From Synechococcus sp. J7-Johnson (GTDB lineage: Bacteria > Cyanobacteriota > Cyanobacteriia > PCC-6307 > Cyanobiaceae): a DNA stretch of 64,000 nucleotides. The translations under genes and the position numbers were made by a program. Positions 16,946 to 29,027 of the stretch are shown piece after piece (position 1 is the stretch's first letter; each line of letters opens with the position of its first letter). A model generated the notes under the pieces. The model worked only from the letters and a program-made list of their open reading frames with translations. It ran no database searches and was not told the origin of the DNA. The stretch lies in the NCBI RefSeq assembly GCF_024345795.1, contig NZ_JAGQBU010000009.1, positions 41,263 to 105,262 of the forward strand. Direction: 5' to 3'.

Positions 16946-18625
16946 TCACATCCCGGAGCGGCGCAGATCCGCCGCCGCTCGCTCGCAGGCTCGCCAGGTG
17001 ATCGCCATTTCCGTCAGGGTCGGGCTCTGCCAGCCGGCGCTGGGCCAACAGGACCCGTCGGTCACCAGCAGGTTCGGCGCTTGCCAGTGGCGGTTCCAGG
17101 GATCAAGCACTCCGTCCTCCCGACTTGAAGTCATGCGCGCGCCGCCCAGCTCGTGGACGTAGTAACCGGGCGGTGCGGCCGTGGGGGCGAGGGCCACGCT
17201 GCGGCAAAGCAGGGGTTCAGCCAAGGGGAACAGGAACAGGTCCTGGAGGGGGTGGATCTCTCCGCCGCCGGCCGCCACCACCTGCTGCATCCGCTCCTGC
17301 ATGTGCGCCACCATGCGCAACTCGTTCTCCCCCCAGTGGCAGTCGATGTGAGCGGCCGGCAGCCCCCAGGCGTCGCTGACTGAGGTGCTGAGCGTGAGCC
17401 GGTTTCCGGCCTGGGGCAGCACCTCGCCGTGACCGATCAGGAAACCCACCCCTTCGCGGGGGTGGCGCTTGAACGGCGCTGGTGGATCAAAGCGCTGCAC
17501 CCCCACCCAGATGCCATAGCCGCGCAGGAAGGGCAGATCACCGCGGCCATCGAGATTAAGTGTGTTGGGAATGAAGGCGCTGCCAGCCCCTGACAGTTCC
17601 GCCACCTCAGCTGGTGGGGGCTGATTGGACAGGGCAAAGAAGCGGCTGCTGGAGATGTGATCCATCAGGTACCGCCCCAGGCAGCCCGAGCCATCAGGCA
17701 GGCCCCGGCTCTGGTGCGGTTCGCCGGAGTGCAGCAGGATCCGCACGCTCTCGAGAGTGGAGGCACAGAGCACCACCAGTCGGGCCCGGGCACGGTGGCG
17801 AGCGCCGCTGAGTCGATCGAGAAAAACGACCCCATCTGCGAGCCCGCCGCTGCCGATCTCCACATGGCTCACCACCGCATTGCTGCGCAGGCAGACCCGG
17901 CCGATTTCCAGGGCACGGGCCAGGGCACCACCCTGGGAGCAGGAACGGGGCCATGGACTGCTGGCCGTACGCGGCTGCAGCCGGAAGCCGCGCGAGTGGA
18001 TCAGGGGCAGGCCCAGCTCGCGGGAGATCGCGCCACCCAGGTGCTCCTCGGCGGGAGTGAAGGGCAGGGGAGGCAGGTACTGGCCGTCTGGAAGCTGGGG
18101 CAGCCCGTCGCACTGACCGTGCACCCCGAGCATGCGCTCAAGCCGGTCGTAGTAGGGGCTGAGATCCTCCCCGGCAATCGGCCAGGACAGGCCATGGCCA
18201 TCACGCTCGGCCGCCTTGAACTCGTGGTCGGAGAGGCGCAGCGTGATGCCCCCCCAGGTGAGGCTCCTGCCGCCCACCTGCCGTCCGCGGCTCCACAGGA
18301 AGGGACGCTGCTCGGGAGTTGTGTAAGGGTTCTCGATCTCATCGACATACAGATCGGGGTTGGCCTTCCAGTACCCCGGATGCTGACTCTGCAGGTTCTG
18401 GCGTCCGCTGCTGAGGTTGGCCAGCCGGCGCAGGCTGTTGCCTGGCTCACGACCGAAGGCCCTTGACGGGCTCAGCTCGGGGCCCGCCTCCAGCACCAGC
18501 ACCCTCAGACCCGCCTCCGCCAGCACCATCGCTGCCACACCGCCCGTAGCTCCTGAGCCCACCACCACGGCGTCATAGGTGATGGATGGATCGAAGCTTG
18601 GGGAAGTGGCAAGGCCAGACGACAT
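16946..18625 (-). CDS. GMC family oxidoreductase
   Basis: FAD-dependent oxidoreductase of the glucose-methanol-choline family, 559 aa from ATG 18625. The ADP-binding fold is VVVGSGATGGVAAMVLAEAG followed by VLVLEAGPE. GGRSLTWGGITLRL is the flavin-contact loop (family signature 1 region). The C-terminal part has YVHELGGARMTSSREDG, LLVTDGSCWPSAGWQSPTLT and a final ITWRACERAA helix, typical of GMC dehydrogenases of the choline/sorbose dehydrogenase group. The substrate, probably an alcohol or sugar, cannot be told. No signal peptide is apparent. It stands alone on the minus strand, with a terminator 115 bp downstream. Confidence 0.9.
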   Translation of the reverse strand: MSSGLATSPSFDPSITYDAVVVGSGATGGVAAMVLAEAGLRVLVLEAGPELSPSRAFGREPGNSLRRLANLSSGRQNLQSQHPGYWKANPDLYVDEIENPYTTPEQRPFLWSRGRQVGGRSLTWGGITLRLSDHEFKAAERDGHGLSWPIAGEDLSPYYDRLERMLGVHGQCDGLPQLPDGQYLPPLPFTPAEEHLGGAISRELGLPLIHSRGFRLQPRTASSPWPRSCSQGGALARALEIGRVCLRSNAVVSHVEIGSGGLADGVVFLDRLSGARHRARARLVVLCASTLESVRILLHSGEPHQSRGLPDGSGCLGRYLMDHISSSRFFALSNQPPPAEVAELSGAGSAFIPNTLNLDGRGDLPFLRGYGIWVGVQRFDPPAPFKRHPREGVGFLIGHGEVLPQAGNRLTLSTSVSDAWGLPAAHIDCHWGENELRMVAHMQERMQQVVAAGGGEIHPLQDLFLFPLAEPLLCRSVALAPTAAPPGYYVHELGGARMTSSREDGVLDPWNRHWQAPNLLVTDGSCWPSAGWQSPTLTEMAITWRACERAAADLRRSGM

Positions 18626-18686
18626 CCGATGGCTTCTCAGCCGGCAGCAGGGGGGGACGTTAGGGCAGAGCTTTGTCGGGCCGCCA

Positions 18687-18721
18687 TCAAAAAGCCCGGC
18701 CATCTTGAGATGACCGGGCTT
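18687..18721 (-). terminator. Intrinsic terminator after the initiator tRNA
   Basis: Minus-strand stem AAGCCCGG-T-CATC and GATG-G-CCGGGCTT with loop TCAA-like and one mismatch, then a T run (complement of AAAAA at 18689-18693). It ends transcription of tRNA-fMet, 8 bp from its 3' end. Confidence 0.88.
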
Positions 18722-18728
18722 CGTGATT

Positions 18729-18805
<77 letters not shown>

Positions 18806-18856
18806 GTGCCGAAATGAGAGTACCAGCCCGAGGTGCCCGCCAGCAATCCGATGCCC

Positions 18857-19840
18857 TCAGGGGTTGGCGGCGTCGAAGCGCAACTCTCCGCTCACTGCCA
18901 GTTCGAGTCCCTCCCCGGGCACCAGGAACTGGCGCTTGAGGTCTTCGAGGGTGATCGGGGTGAGCCAGTCGAGCTGCTCAAGCAGGTGCAGAGCCACGGC
19001 GTGTTTGGCCCGGCTGGCGCCGTCCTCCACCTTGATCGCCAGACCAAGACCCTCGCCCACCCGGCTGAGGCATTGGATGCCCTCGGCCCCACCCTTGCTG
19101 ATCACCATGCCGTGACCCCGGGCCATCAACTCGGTGTCGAAGCGGCCCTCACCGGCCACCAGTTCCGGGTAGGCGAGCATCGCCCGGCTGAGCCGTTCCA
19201 GATCCGCATGCTCGGAAGAGCCGAGATGGGCGAACAGCAGGGCCATCTGGGCCAGGGGCAGCTGCAGTGTCGGTGCACCGCAGTCGTCGCGAGCGGTGAC
19301 CAGCTCGGCCCCTGGCAACCCCAGCAGCTCCCCGACCCGGCGCAGCATCTGTTGCTGCAGGGGATGGTCCACGTGCAGGTAGCTTTCCAGCGGCCAGTGC
19401 ATACGCCGGCAGGTGGTGAGGAAAGCCGCGTGCTTGCCGGAGCAGTTGTGCTGGAGCGGGCTGTCGGCCCCCACCGGGGTCGGACACTGCAGCTGTTCGG
19501 CTTCGATGTCCGCGCTCCAGAGGATCTTGAAGGCCTCGCGGGCGTGGGCGGCGGTGCCGGCATGGGAGGCACAGGCAATGGCCAGTCCGCGGTCGCCACT
19601 GCCGGTCTGATCGGCGGCGCCGCTGCTCACGAAGACCATGGCCTGGAACGGCTTCAGCGCCGAGCGCACGAAGCTGAGCTGCTGGGGGTCACCGGCGCGC
19701 ATCAGGACCCGGCCGCGCTTGTCGCAGACCACCGCGTGGACGCGATGGAGCGACTCCGCGATGCCGTTGCGCAGCAGGCGCACCTCAAGGGGTGGAACCC
19801 CGGGGCGCTGAGGGCTGCCGAAGCTGGAAGACAGGGTCAT
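18857..19840 (-). CDS. Asparaginase (Rhizobium-type asparaginase II family)
   Basis: Predicted L-asparagine amidohydrolase of the Asparaginase_II family, structurally unrelated to classic AnsA/AnsB. The 327-aa protein shows SALKPFQAMVFVSSGAAD (Ser-Lys region implicated in catalysis), CASHAGTAAHAREA, HNCSGKHAAFLTTC, DDCGAPTLQLPL and GRFDTELMARGHG, the family's conserved blocks. No signal peptide, so cytoplasmic. Start is ATG at 19840 (MTLSSSFGSPQ). The CGLD27 gene begins upstream on the same strand, 31 bp away from its end (19872), so the two may be co-transcribed. Confidence 0.9.
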   Translation of the reverse strand: MTLSSSFGSPQRPGVPPLEVRLLRNGIAESLHRVHAVVCDKRGRVLMRAGDPQQLSFVRSALKPFQAMVFVSSGAADQTGSGDRGLAIACASHAGTAAHAREAFKILWSADIEAEQLQCPTPVGADSPLQHNCSGKHAAFLTTCRRMHWPLESYLHVDHPLQQQMLRRVGELLGLPGAELVTARDDCGAPTLQLPLAQMALLFAHLGSSEHADLERLSRAMLAYPELVAGEGRFDTELMARGHGMVISKGGAEGIQCLSRVGEGLGLAIKVEDGASRAKHAVALHLLEQLDWLTPITLEDLKRQFLVPGEGLELAVSGELRFDAANP

Positions 19841-19871
19841 CGGGGAGAGATAGGGACCGCGGTTGGAGCGC

Positions 19872-20375
19872 TCAGAGAGCCTGGCAGAGGCCTGAACCCC
19901 CCAGGAGCAACAGAATGGCGAGGCTGAGGGCCTGGCGCAGCCGCACCAGTACAGGGCGCACCTGGTGGCGGGCTACCAGCAGATCCTGCTGGCGCCAGGC
20001 CAGGGGCTTCTCCCACACCTGGCCGTCGTACCACCCTGATTCCTCGTACTCCACCCGCTCGGAGAGCAAGCGACGGTTCACATAGGACCAGCCAAGCCAC
20101 TGACGCGTCAGCAACAGCAGGGCCGGCAGCACTGCCGCTACGGCGGCCGTGGCCGCCAGCCGCAGGGGGGCATGGCGCAGGGGCCAGCTGCCTGAGCTGA
20201 TCAAGGCGGTTAGCGGCAGAGCCAGAAGCCAGCTGATCAGCATGGGCCGCCTCAGACCTGCGTTGGTGAGAGACGGCCAGGCGAAAAACCAGGAGGCGCA
20301 AAGCTGGCGGTATTCCTCGAGGGGACGCTGCTCGGGCGGTACCGGGCAGGGACTCTCCGAGCAGGCCTGATCCAT
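19872..20375 (-). CDS. CGLD27 family (DUF1230, Ycf36-like) protein
   Basis: A 167-aa membrane protein conserved in cyanobacteria, algae and plants (conserved in green lineage and diatoms 27). Typical pieces are PPEQRPLEEYRQL, SWFFAWPSL, two TM segments (SWLLALPLTALISSG; AVAAVLPALLLLTRQWLGW), and VNRRLLSERVEYEESGWYDG followed by WEKP. In plants a homologue is linked to iron status and photosynthetic growth, but the molecular role is not defined. ATG 20375 (MDQACSES) is preferred; an open frame continues upstream. Followed by the asparaginase gene and preceded by rsfS, all on the minus strand. Confidence 0.88.
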   Translation of the reverse strand: MDQACSESPCPVPPEQRPLEEYRQLCASWFFAWPSLTNAGLRRPMLISWLLALPLTALISSGSWPLRHAPLRLAATAAVAAVLPALLLLTRQWLGWSYVNRRLLSERVEYEESGWYDGQVWEKPLAWRQQDLLVARHQVRPVLVRLRQALSLAILLLLGGSGLCQAL

Positions 20376-20438
20376 TGCAGTCACAGGGAAGTCACCGGAA
20401 GGTCTATGGGCTGCTGTCGAACTGCCCAGTGGGACCAT

Positions 20439-20846
20439 TCATTGGGACAGGGGCTGAGTCGAGCTTAGGAATGGCTCGTGCTCTCCGTGCCCCCAGAAGG
20501 ATTCCAGGTCGTAGTAGCGGCGCTCCGCTGGGGTGAGCACATGCACGATCAGCTCGCCGTAGTCGAGCAGCACCCAGCGGCCTTCGCTCTGACCTTCCTT
20601 GCGCAGGGGCAGGCGACCTGCCTCAAGCTCAAGCCGGTCCTCCACCGAGCGGGCAATGGCCCTCACCTGCACTTCGGAAAGGCCGGAGCAGATCACGAAC
20701 CAGTCGGCCAGGGAGGAGACCTCCTCCACCCGGATCAGACAGATGTCAACGGCCTTGCGGTCGTCACAGGCCTCGGCTGCAAGCAGGGCAAGCGCCCGGC
20801 TGTCTCTGGACGCCAGCACAGTGGGGCTGGGAGCTGATTCAGCCAT
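20439..20846 (-). CDS. rsfS: Ribosomal silencing factor RsfS
   Basis: RsfS binds ribosomal protein uL14 and blocks joining of the subunits when translation is to be reduced. The 135-aa product has the Iojap-family core: KAVDICLIRVEEVSSLADWFVICSG, SEVQVRAIARSVEDRL, GRWVLLDYGELIVHVLTP, RRYYDLESFWG. The ATG at 20846 overlaps the end of the DUF3318 gene by 8 bp; a GTG at 20858 is an alternative. The coupling suggests an operon DUF3318-rsfS, continuing to CGLD27 after 63 bp. Confidence 0.95.
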   Translation of the reverse strand: MAESAPSPTVLASRDSRALALLAAEACDDRKAVDICLIRVEEVSSLADWFVICSGLSEVQVRAIARSVEDRLELEAGRLPLRKEGQSEGRWVLLDYGELIVHVLTPAERRYYDLESFWGHGEHEPFLSSTQPLSQ

Positions 20847-21474
20847 AAACGTTCTCACTTGTCACGGACTGGCGGCTTCCCTGCTGTTGAGCCATTTCAG
20901 CGCGGGCTCGTCCAGCACTCTTGCGCAGGGCCTCGAGGCGGTCTTCGTAAAAGGAGCGACGACGTTTCTTGCGGGTCTGCTCAAGCAGTTCCTTTAGAGC
21001 TCCCCCCAGGCTCTTGTAGGCGTTGGGGAGGGTGTAGCCGAAACGGCAGGCCAGGGAAATGGCTCGCTCGTCGGCGGCGATGGCGTCCTGCAGACGCTTC
21101 TCGTTGTTGTTTTTTAGGTAGAGGCGGTAGCCGGCGAAGCCGGAGAGCCCCAGAGCCATCATCAGCAGCAGTCCGTCCTGCACCCAGAGTTCGCCGATGG
21201 CGCCGCCCAGGCCGATTGCCAGGGCCGCCATCTCCCAGCCGTCGCGAGGGACGGCGTCGTTCTGGATGCGCCCCACCTCATGCCAGAAGAGCAGGTTGCG
21301 GTGATCGAGGGCGAAAGGCTCCCACTTGAGCAGATCCACCTGAACCTCCACCTCGTCGCGACCGATCTCCTCAATCGTGATCAGAGGGGGATCGGCGGAA
21401 GCGGCCGCTTCCACGAACACCCAGCTCTGCATCTCCGGAGGGAGGAGCCCCTTCAGGCGCTGGAGTTCGCTCAT
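20839..21474 (-). CDS. DUF3318 family membrane protein
   Basis: A 211-aa protein of a cyanobacterial family of unknown function. The N-terminal half is [20 protein letters not shown] then [25 protein letters not shown]; a central hydrophobic pair ([39 protein letters not shown]) probably spans the membrane; the C-terminal third is basic and helical ([21 protein letters not shown]). ATG 21474 is chosen over an upstream one. rsfS overlaps its 3' end by 8 bp. The conserved link with rsfS may point to a ribosome- or translation-related role, but this is inference. Confidence 0.85.
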   Translation of the reverse strand: MSELQRLKGLLPPEMQSWVFVEAAASADPPLITIEEIGRDEVEVQVDLLKWEPFALDHRNLLFWHEVGRIQNDAVPRDGWEMAALAIGLGGAIGELWVQDGLLLMMALGLSGFAGYRLYLKNNNEKRLQDAIAADERAISLACRFGYTLPNAYKSLGGALKELLEQTRKKRRRSFYEDRLEALRKSAGRARAEMAQQQGSRQSVTSENVYG

Positions 21475-21591
21475 GGAGCCACGTTCGCTGATCACAAGAT
21501 GCTCACGTTAGCGAGGACACAGCGCCACACCGCCAGGCTTGGTGGTGGGGCCGTGAGAGGCTGGCGTCGTTTGGCAGTTCAAGCGCCGCCC

Positions 21592-24894
<3,303 letters not shown>

Positions 24895-24905
24895 GCGGAG
24901 CCCTC

Positions 24906-25409
24906 TCAGCGCCGGCGGCTGGCTCTGGAGGTCTCGGGGTGCAGCTGGCGCTGAAACATGACCAGCATCCAGGCACTGAACCCTGCAATGGATCCTCCGA
25001 AGCTCACCAACAGAATCGGACGCATCCACAGCGCATCGAAGGACCGGATGTTGGCACGCCCCGGCTGGAGCGGGTCGTAGAGAACAGGCACCTGTTCTCC
25101 GGTTTCATAGACCTGCTGGGAGGACGCCAACGGCACGAAGCGATGCCGGACACCGGCCCCATCGCGAAACTCCACGACCGGTGCCCGCGTGGTTCTGACC
25201 TCACGGTAGGAAGAATGCCCCTTGATCCGGACGCTGGTGGACCGTCGCTCGCCCACCACGACACCCGTACCGGGGCGGGCCTGCCCGAGGAAGAGGGCGG
25301 TCTGCAGGAACCAGGCCACGCCCCAGGCAAGGAACAGGCAGCCAATCAGGATGAAAAAACCACTGATCAGCTGCGGCATGCGGTCTTCTGCGCTCGCTGG
25401 GGGATCCAT
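24906..25409 (-). CDS. DUF3592 family membrane protein
   Basis: About 167 aa. An N-terminal TM helix (ISGFFILIGCLFLAWGVAWFLQ) is followed by a soluble beta-rich domain (GTGVVVGERRSTSV, PVVEFRDGAGVRHRFVPLASS, YETGEQVPVLYDPLQPGRANI) and a second TM helix (PILLVSFGGSIAGFSAWMLV). The VLYDP-x-xP-x-x-A motif is characteristic of DUF3592, whose role is unknown. The start is not settled: ATG at 25409 (MDPPASAED) and ATG at 25379 (MPQLISGF) are the best candidates, and the frame remains open upstream. Converges on carB with only 11 bp between the stops. Confidence 0.78.
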   Translation of the reverse strand: MDPPASAEDRMPQLISGFFILIGCLFLAWGVAWFLQTALFLGQARPGTGVVVGERRSTSVRIKGHSSYREVRTTRAPVVEFRDGAGVRHRFVPLASSQQVYETGEQVPVLYDPLQPGRANIRSFDALWMRPILLVSFGGSIAGFSAWMLVMFQRQLHPETSRASRRR

Positions 25410-25622
25410 GGGCACCCGTGCGGTGTCGCCCATCGTCGCGCTCATCGGCCTCATCACCAGCCCGTCACCGGCGCCCCGATGAACACGGCGCCTCCGGCCC
25501 CCGATCAAGGATCCCCGAACAGGCATCCACGAAGGCGGCGGTAGAAACCTGACCTCGGGCAGACCCCTGGCCTGGCCCGGGTGTTCCTAGGGTCAGCGAA
25601 GAATTCCTGTCTCCGCGATTCC

Positions 25623-26345
25623 GTGAGCGCCACCCTCCTTTCAGCCCCCGTCGCTCCTGGCAGCGACTGCACCCCCGCCTTCCGCGCCGCCTACGAGAAC
25701 CGCTACACCTGGGATCCGGGCTTCGGCGGCTACCAGGGCCGGGCCGTGTGGGAGCAGGTGGGCGCTGGCGACGAACCCGACCGCCGGGTGGAGGGCAGCT
25801 TCCAGGTGGGGGCTGATCTCAAGGCCACCGTGGAAGGCATCGACGATGCCGAGATCCACAAGGCCGTGGCCTCGCAGCTGTGGGAGGTGGCGATCCACCG
25901 GGTGCGCCGCAGCTTCGAGCAGACCCACGCTGGGAACACCTTCACTGCCGGAGACACCGATGCGGTGGGCACCGAGGTGATCGTGGGCGGCAAGAACACA
26001 GGCGATCGCTACCGCATCAAGGGCGATGTGGTGACGATGGTGCACCGCCACATCCACGGCACGGTGGTGACGATCTTCACCGAATCCACCACTGACACCG
26101 GCGCCGGCTACCTCAGCCGCAGCTACACCAGCCAGTACGCCGACCCCGCCACCGGTGCCGCCAAGAGTGGCAAGAGCCGCTTCACCGACACCTTCGTTCC
26201 CCTGGGCGGCAGCGGATCCTGGGTGCTGGCCGAGCGGGTGATCGATACCGATGCCTCCGAGGGTCAGCCCGCTGCCCGGCAGACCTTCCGCTTCGAGGCC
26301 CTTGAGCCGCTGCCACAGGCCGGCGCGGAGAATGCCCCAGCCTGA
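25623..26345 (+). CDS. DUF3386 family protein
   Basis: A ~240-aa soluble protein of a cyanobacterial family without known biochemical activity. The start of the domain AFRAAYENRYTWDPGFGGYQ is highly typical, followed by repeated beta strands (RAVWEQ, VEGSFQVGADLKATVEGI, FTAGDTDAVGTEVIVGGKN, VTMVHRHIHGTVVTIFTES, YLSRSYTSQY). GTG at 25623 (VSATLLSAP) is the likely start; the longer frame from 25581 has no conserved content. It is preceded by a 213-bp gap with no gene and followed convergently by a minus-strand small gene. Confidence 0.82.
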   Translation: MSATLLSAPVAPGSDCTPAFRAAYENRYTWDPGFGGYQGRAVWEQVGAGDEPDRRVEGSFQVGADLKATVEGIDDAEIHKAVASQLWEVAIHRVRRSFEQTHAGNTFTAGDTDAVGTEVIVGGKNTGDRYRIKGDVVTMVHRHIHGTVVTIFTESTTDTGAGYLSRSYTSQYADPATGAAKSGKSRFTDTFVPLGGSGSWVLAERVIDTDASEGQPAARQTFRFEALEPLPQAGAENAPA

Positions 26346-26357
26346 TCGTCGTCTCGC

Positions 26358-26597
26358 TCAGACCCCGTCCGGAAGGGCGGGGATGCTCTTGAGCCGTTCG
26401 TTCAGCTGGAAGGCCATCGACTGGCGGCCCACTGCCAGCACCTTCAGGGTGTCCTCGTAGAGACGAAGCTGGGCATCGGCCACCTGCATGCCCCGCACCA
26501 GTTCCTTGACGTCGTCGGGAAGGACATTGAGTTCGTAGCGCTTGCCCTCGAAGGTGAGCACTGGGGGCTGGTTGGAAGAGGCCGTCAAGGTCACCAC
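26358..26597 (-). CDS. Small DUF6447-like protein
   Basis: About 79 aa from a GTG pair at 26597/26594. The pattern is a short beta hairpin (VLTFEGKRYELNVLPDDVKEL) followed by a long helix (GMQVADAQLRLYEDTLKVLA and beyond), as in the small DUF6447 proteins of picocyanobacteria. Function unknown. It lies 20 bp beyond the stop of the next upstream minus-strand gene (26618), so the two may form a two-gene unit. The open frame continues upstream through that gene in another frame, which is not coding. Confidence 0.72.
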   Translation of the reverse strand: MVTLTASSNQPPVLTFEGKRYELNVLPDDVKELVRGMQVADAQLRLYEDTLKVLAVGRQSMAFQLNERLKSIPALPDGV

Positions 26598-26617
26598 TGT
26601 GTCGTCGCGGAGGCAGG

Positions 26618-26986
26618 TTAAGCCGCTCCCGGCGGGCCTTCCAAGGCTGGGGCAGCAAGCGAGGTGCCAGCCGGCGGCAGCTTGGCCGGGGTGGGCCGGC
26701 GAATCCGTTTGAAGAAGAACATCAGCAGGGGGCCCACCTGGGCCGCCTCCACCATCTCCCAACCCTCCTTGCCGAGCAGGTTCATGAAGAACTGCAGTTG
26801 CTCGGCCGGGTGGCGGGGCGTCTGGGCGGCGCCATAGAACTCGGGAAACTCCCGGGCGATGAATTCGGGGCTGAGGATTCCCTGCAACTTCTGGCTGGCG
26901 GCCTGGGGGTCGGGGGGTGCGGGTGGGGAGCTGTTCTCCACGTTGATGTGGATCACCCGGTACTCCCACTGGGGCATCTCAGCCAT
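26618..26986 (-). CDS. Conserved hypothetical protein with WEYRVIHINVEN start (DUF4177-like)
   Basis: A 122-aa cytoplasmic protein from ATG 26986. It begins MAEMPQWEYRVIHINVEN and has QLQFFMNLLGKEGWEMVEAAQ followed by LLMFFFKRIRRP. The layout of a first strand WEYRV, a helix, GWEMV and a final strand FFFKR is what DUF4177 proteins look like, with an insertion of ~40 residues in the middle. The tail is Pro/Ala-rich and probably disordered. No function can be assigned. Upstream, the ABC exporter gene (27032) ends 45 bp away on the same strand. Confidence 0.72.
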   Translation of the reverse strand: MAEMPQWEYRVIHINVENSSPPAPPDPQAASQKLQGILSPEFIAREFPEFYGAAQTPRHPAEQLQFFMNLLGKEGWEMVEAAQVGPLLMFFFKRIRRPTPAKLPPAGTSLAAPALEGPPGAA

Positions 26987-27031
26987 GGTCGCTCGAGCGT
27001 GGAACTGGACTGCATCACCGATGGTGGCGGT

Positions 27032-28771
27032 TCAGGCCGCCACCCGGATCAACTGACGGTCGCACAGCTCGCGGTAGCGGCCGGGACGTGCCATGAGCTG
27101 ATCATGGCTGCCGCGCTCGATGATGCCGCCTCCTTCGAGCACCAGGATCTGGTCGGCCCCCTGAACTGTGGAGAGGCGGTGAGCGATCACCAGAACGGTG
27201 CGACCGGCCATCGCCTGCTTCAGACCCTGCTGCACCGCCTCCTCCGCCTCGGCGTCGAGTGCGCTGGTGGCCTCATCCAGCAACAGCACAGCGGGATCAC
27301 CGAGCACTGCCCTGGCGATGGCGATGCGCTGGAGCTGGCCGCCGGAGAAATTGCTGCCCCGCTCTTCGATGCGGGAGTTGTACCCCTCGGGAAGGGCCTC
27401 GATGAAGCCCGCTGCGTTGGCCAGCTGGGCCGCCTGCTGTACCTGCTCGTCGCTGGCAGCTCGCCCGAAGCGGATCGCCTCTGCCACGCTGCCGGAGAAC
27501 ACCCGGCTCTGCTGGGGCACCAGGGCAACGGCCCGTCGTAGGTCGGCGGCCCGCAGGCCCGCCAGGTCCTGGCCGTCGAGCAGCACCCGGCCGCGCTGGG
27601 CGGTGTTGAAACGCAGCAGCAGCGAAAACAGGGTGCTCTTGCCAGCACCTGAGGGACCCACGAGGGCCACCAGCTGGCCGGGCTCGGCGCACAGATCAAG
27701 ATCCCGCAGCACCGGCTGCTCGGGGTCGTAGCCAAACCAGACGTTCTCCAGCCTGAGGCCACCGCGCACCGGGCCCAGGGGCTTGGCGCCGGGGCGGTCA
27801 GGGATCTCCATCGGCTCGCGCTCGATCTCGCGCAGACGGCTGAGGGATGCCTTCCCCTGCTGAAACTCGTTGTAGTTGGTGGTGAGGTGTGAGATCGGAT
27901 CGATCAGCATCAGCAGCGCAGCCACGTAGGAGCTGAACCCCTGGCTGTCGAGCCCGCCGGCCTGGATACGGGCCGCACCGATAAGCAGCACCGAGAGAAT
28001 GCCTGCCGCTTCGATGAAGCCCACCACCGGATGTTGCAGGGCCAGCAGGCGCAGGGTGCGATAGCGAGCGCGCCGATGCAGATCGATTTCCTGCTCGAAG
28101 CGGTTCTGCAGCCAGGCCTCGGCCGCGAATGCACGCACCAGCGGCAGGCCACCGATGGCCTCGGCCAGCAGGCCCGCCAGCTCGCTCACCTGTTTCTGAC
28201 TGCGCTCAGCTGCTCCCATCACCCGAGCGCCAAACCCGCTGACCATGAGCGCCACAAGCGGTGCCAGCACCAGCGTTGCCAGGGACAGCTTCCAGTCGAG
28301 AAACACCATGTAGCCGAAGACCACCACCAACTGGAGCAGGCTTGGGGTGGTGTCCTGGATCGTTTTGTAGATCACCTCTCCGACCCGGTCGGCGTCTTCG
28401 GTGAGGCGGTAGGTGAGATCACCGGCCGAGAGTTTCTCTAACGCCGAGAACTCCAGCCGTTGCAGTCGGGCGAACAACTGGCTGCGCAGTGCCTGACTCA
28501 CCTGCAGCGCCGGGGAGGCCAGCAGGGTGTCCTGGCCGAACTGGGCCAGCTTCTGCACAAGGAACACCGCCAGGGCCAGGGCGATCGCCCGCAGAACCCG
28601 AGGGAAATCGCCCGCGCCGATAGCCGGAATCAGCTGGCCTGCCAGGGCGGCGAGCAAGGGCCAGCAGGCCACGAACACGAGCATGCAAAGGCCACCGGTC
28701 ACCAGCCTGCGGCGGTGGGGCTTCAGCAGCGGCAGCAGCCCTCGAAAGCCGGCCGGTGGGGGTGCGAGCAT
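27032..28771 (-). CDS. ABC exporter, fused permease and ATPase (MsbA/multidrug type)
   Basis: A 579-aa half-transporter expected to work as a homodimer. The first ~310 residues hold six TM helices (LCMLVFVACWPLLAALAG; LQLVVVFGYMVFL; LVLAPLVALMVSGFG; others). The nucleotide-binding domain has Walker A GPSGAGKSTLFSLLL, Q-loop, signature FSGGQLQRIAIARAVL, Walker B AVLLLDEATSALD and the H-loop VIAHRLSTV. The family exports lipids, drugs or peptides; the cargo is unknown here. Start at 28771 gives MLAPPPAGFRGLLPLL. Its 5' end overlaps the longest open frame of the divergent S4 gene, which supports a later start for the latter. Confidence 0.93.
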   Translation of the reverse strand: MLAPPPAGFRGLLPLLKPHRRRLVTGGLCMLVFVACWPLLAALAGQLIPAIGAGDFPRVLRAIALALAVFLVQKLAQFGQDTLLASPALQVSQALRSQLFARLQRLEFSALEKLSAGDLTYRLTEDADRVGEVIYKTIQDTTPSLLQLVVVFGYMVFLDWKLSLATLVLAPLVALMVSGFGARVMGAAERSQKQVSELAGLLAEAIGGLPLVRAFAAEAWLQNRFEQEIDLHRRARYRTLRLLALQHPVVGFIEAAGILSVLLIGAARIQAGGLDSQGFSSYVAALLMLIDPISHLTTNYNEFQQGKASLSRLREIEREPMEIPDRPGAKPLGPVRGGLRLENVWFGYDPEQPVLRDLDLCAEPGQLVALVGPSGAGKSTLFSLLLRFNTAQRGRVLLDGQDLAGLRAADLRRAVALVPQQSRVFSGSVAEAIRFGRAASDEQVQQAAQLANAAGFIEALPEGYNSRIEERGSNFSGGQLQRIAIARAVLGDPAVLLLDEATSALDAEAEEAVQQGLKQAMAGRTVLVIAHRLSTVQGADQILVLEGGGIIERGSHDQLMARPGRYRELCDRQLIRVAA

Positions 28772-28809
28772 CGGCGAACCTTATCAGCGCCGATCCGGCC
28801 CCCATTCTT

Positions 28810-28995
28810 TTGCGGCTTGATCAATTCCTCAAGTTTCAGGCCCTGGTGGCAACCGGTGGCGAAGCCAAGCTGCGGGTGCAGGGCGGAGAGGTCAGGGTCA
28901 ACGGAGCGGTGGAGCGTCGACGCGGCCTTCAGCTGCGGCCAGGGGACACGGTGGAATTCGCGCGCACGAAACTGGTGGTCCCCGCCGAGACCTAG
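28810..28995 (+). CDS. S4-domain RNA-binding protein (YbcJ-like)
   Basis: A 61-aa protein consisting of one S4 RNA-binding domain: [54 protein letters not shown]. Such YbcJ/YaaA-type proteins bind structured RNA, perhaps rRNA. I place the start at TTG 28810 because RLDQFLK is the usual second to eighth residue of the family. An ATG at 28756 would add 18 residues encoded opposite the 5' end of the ABC exporter gene. tpiA starts 33 bp downstream in the same direction. Confidence 0.85.
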   Translation: MRLDQFLKFQALVATGGEAKLRVQGGEVRVNGAVERRRGLQLRPGDTVEFARTKLVVPAET

Positions 28996-29027
28996 GTTGT
29001 GGGGCACTTCTGGGCGAGGACAATCCT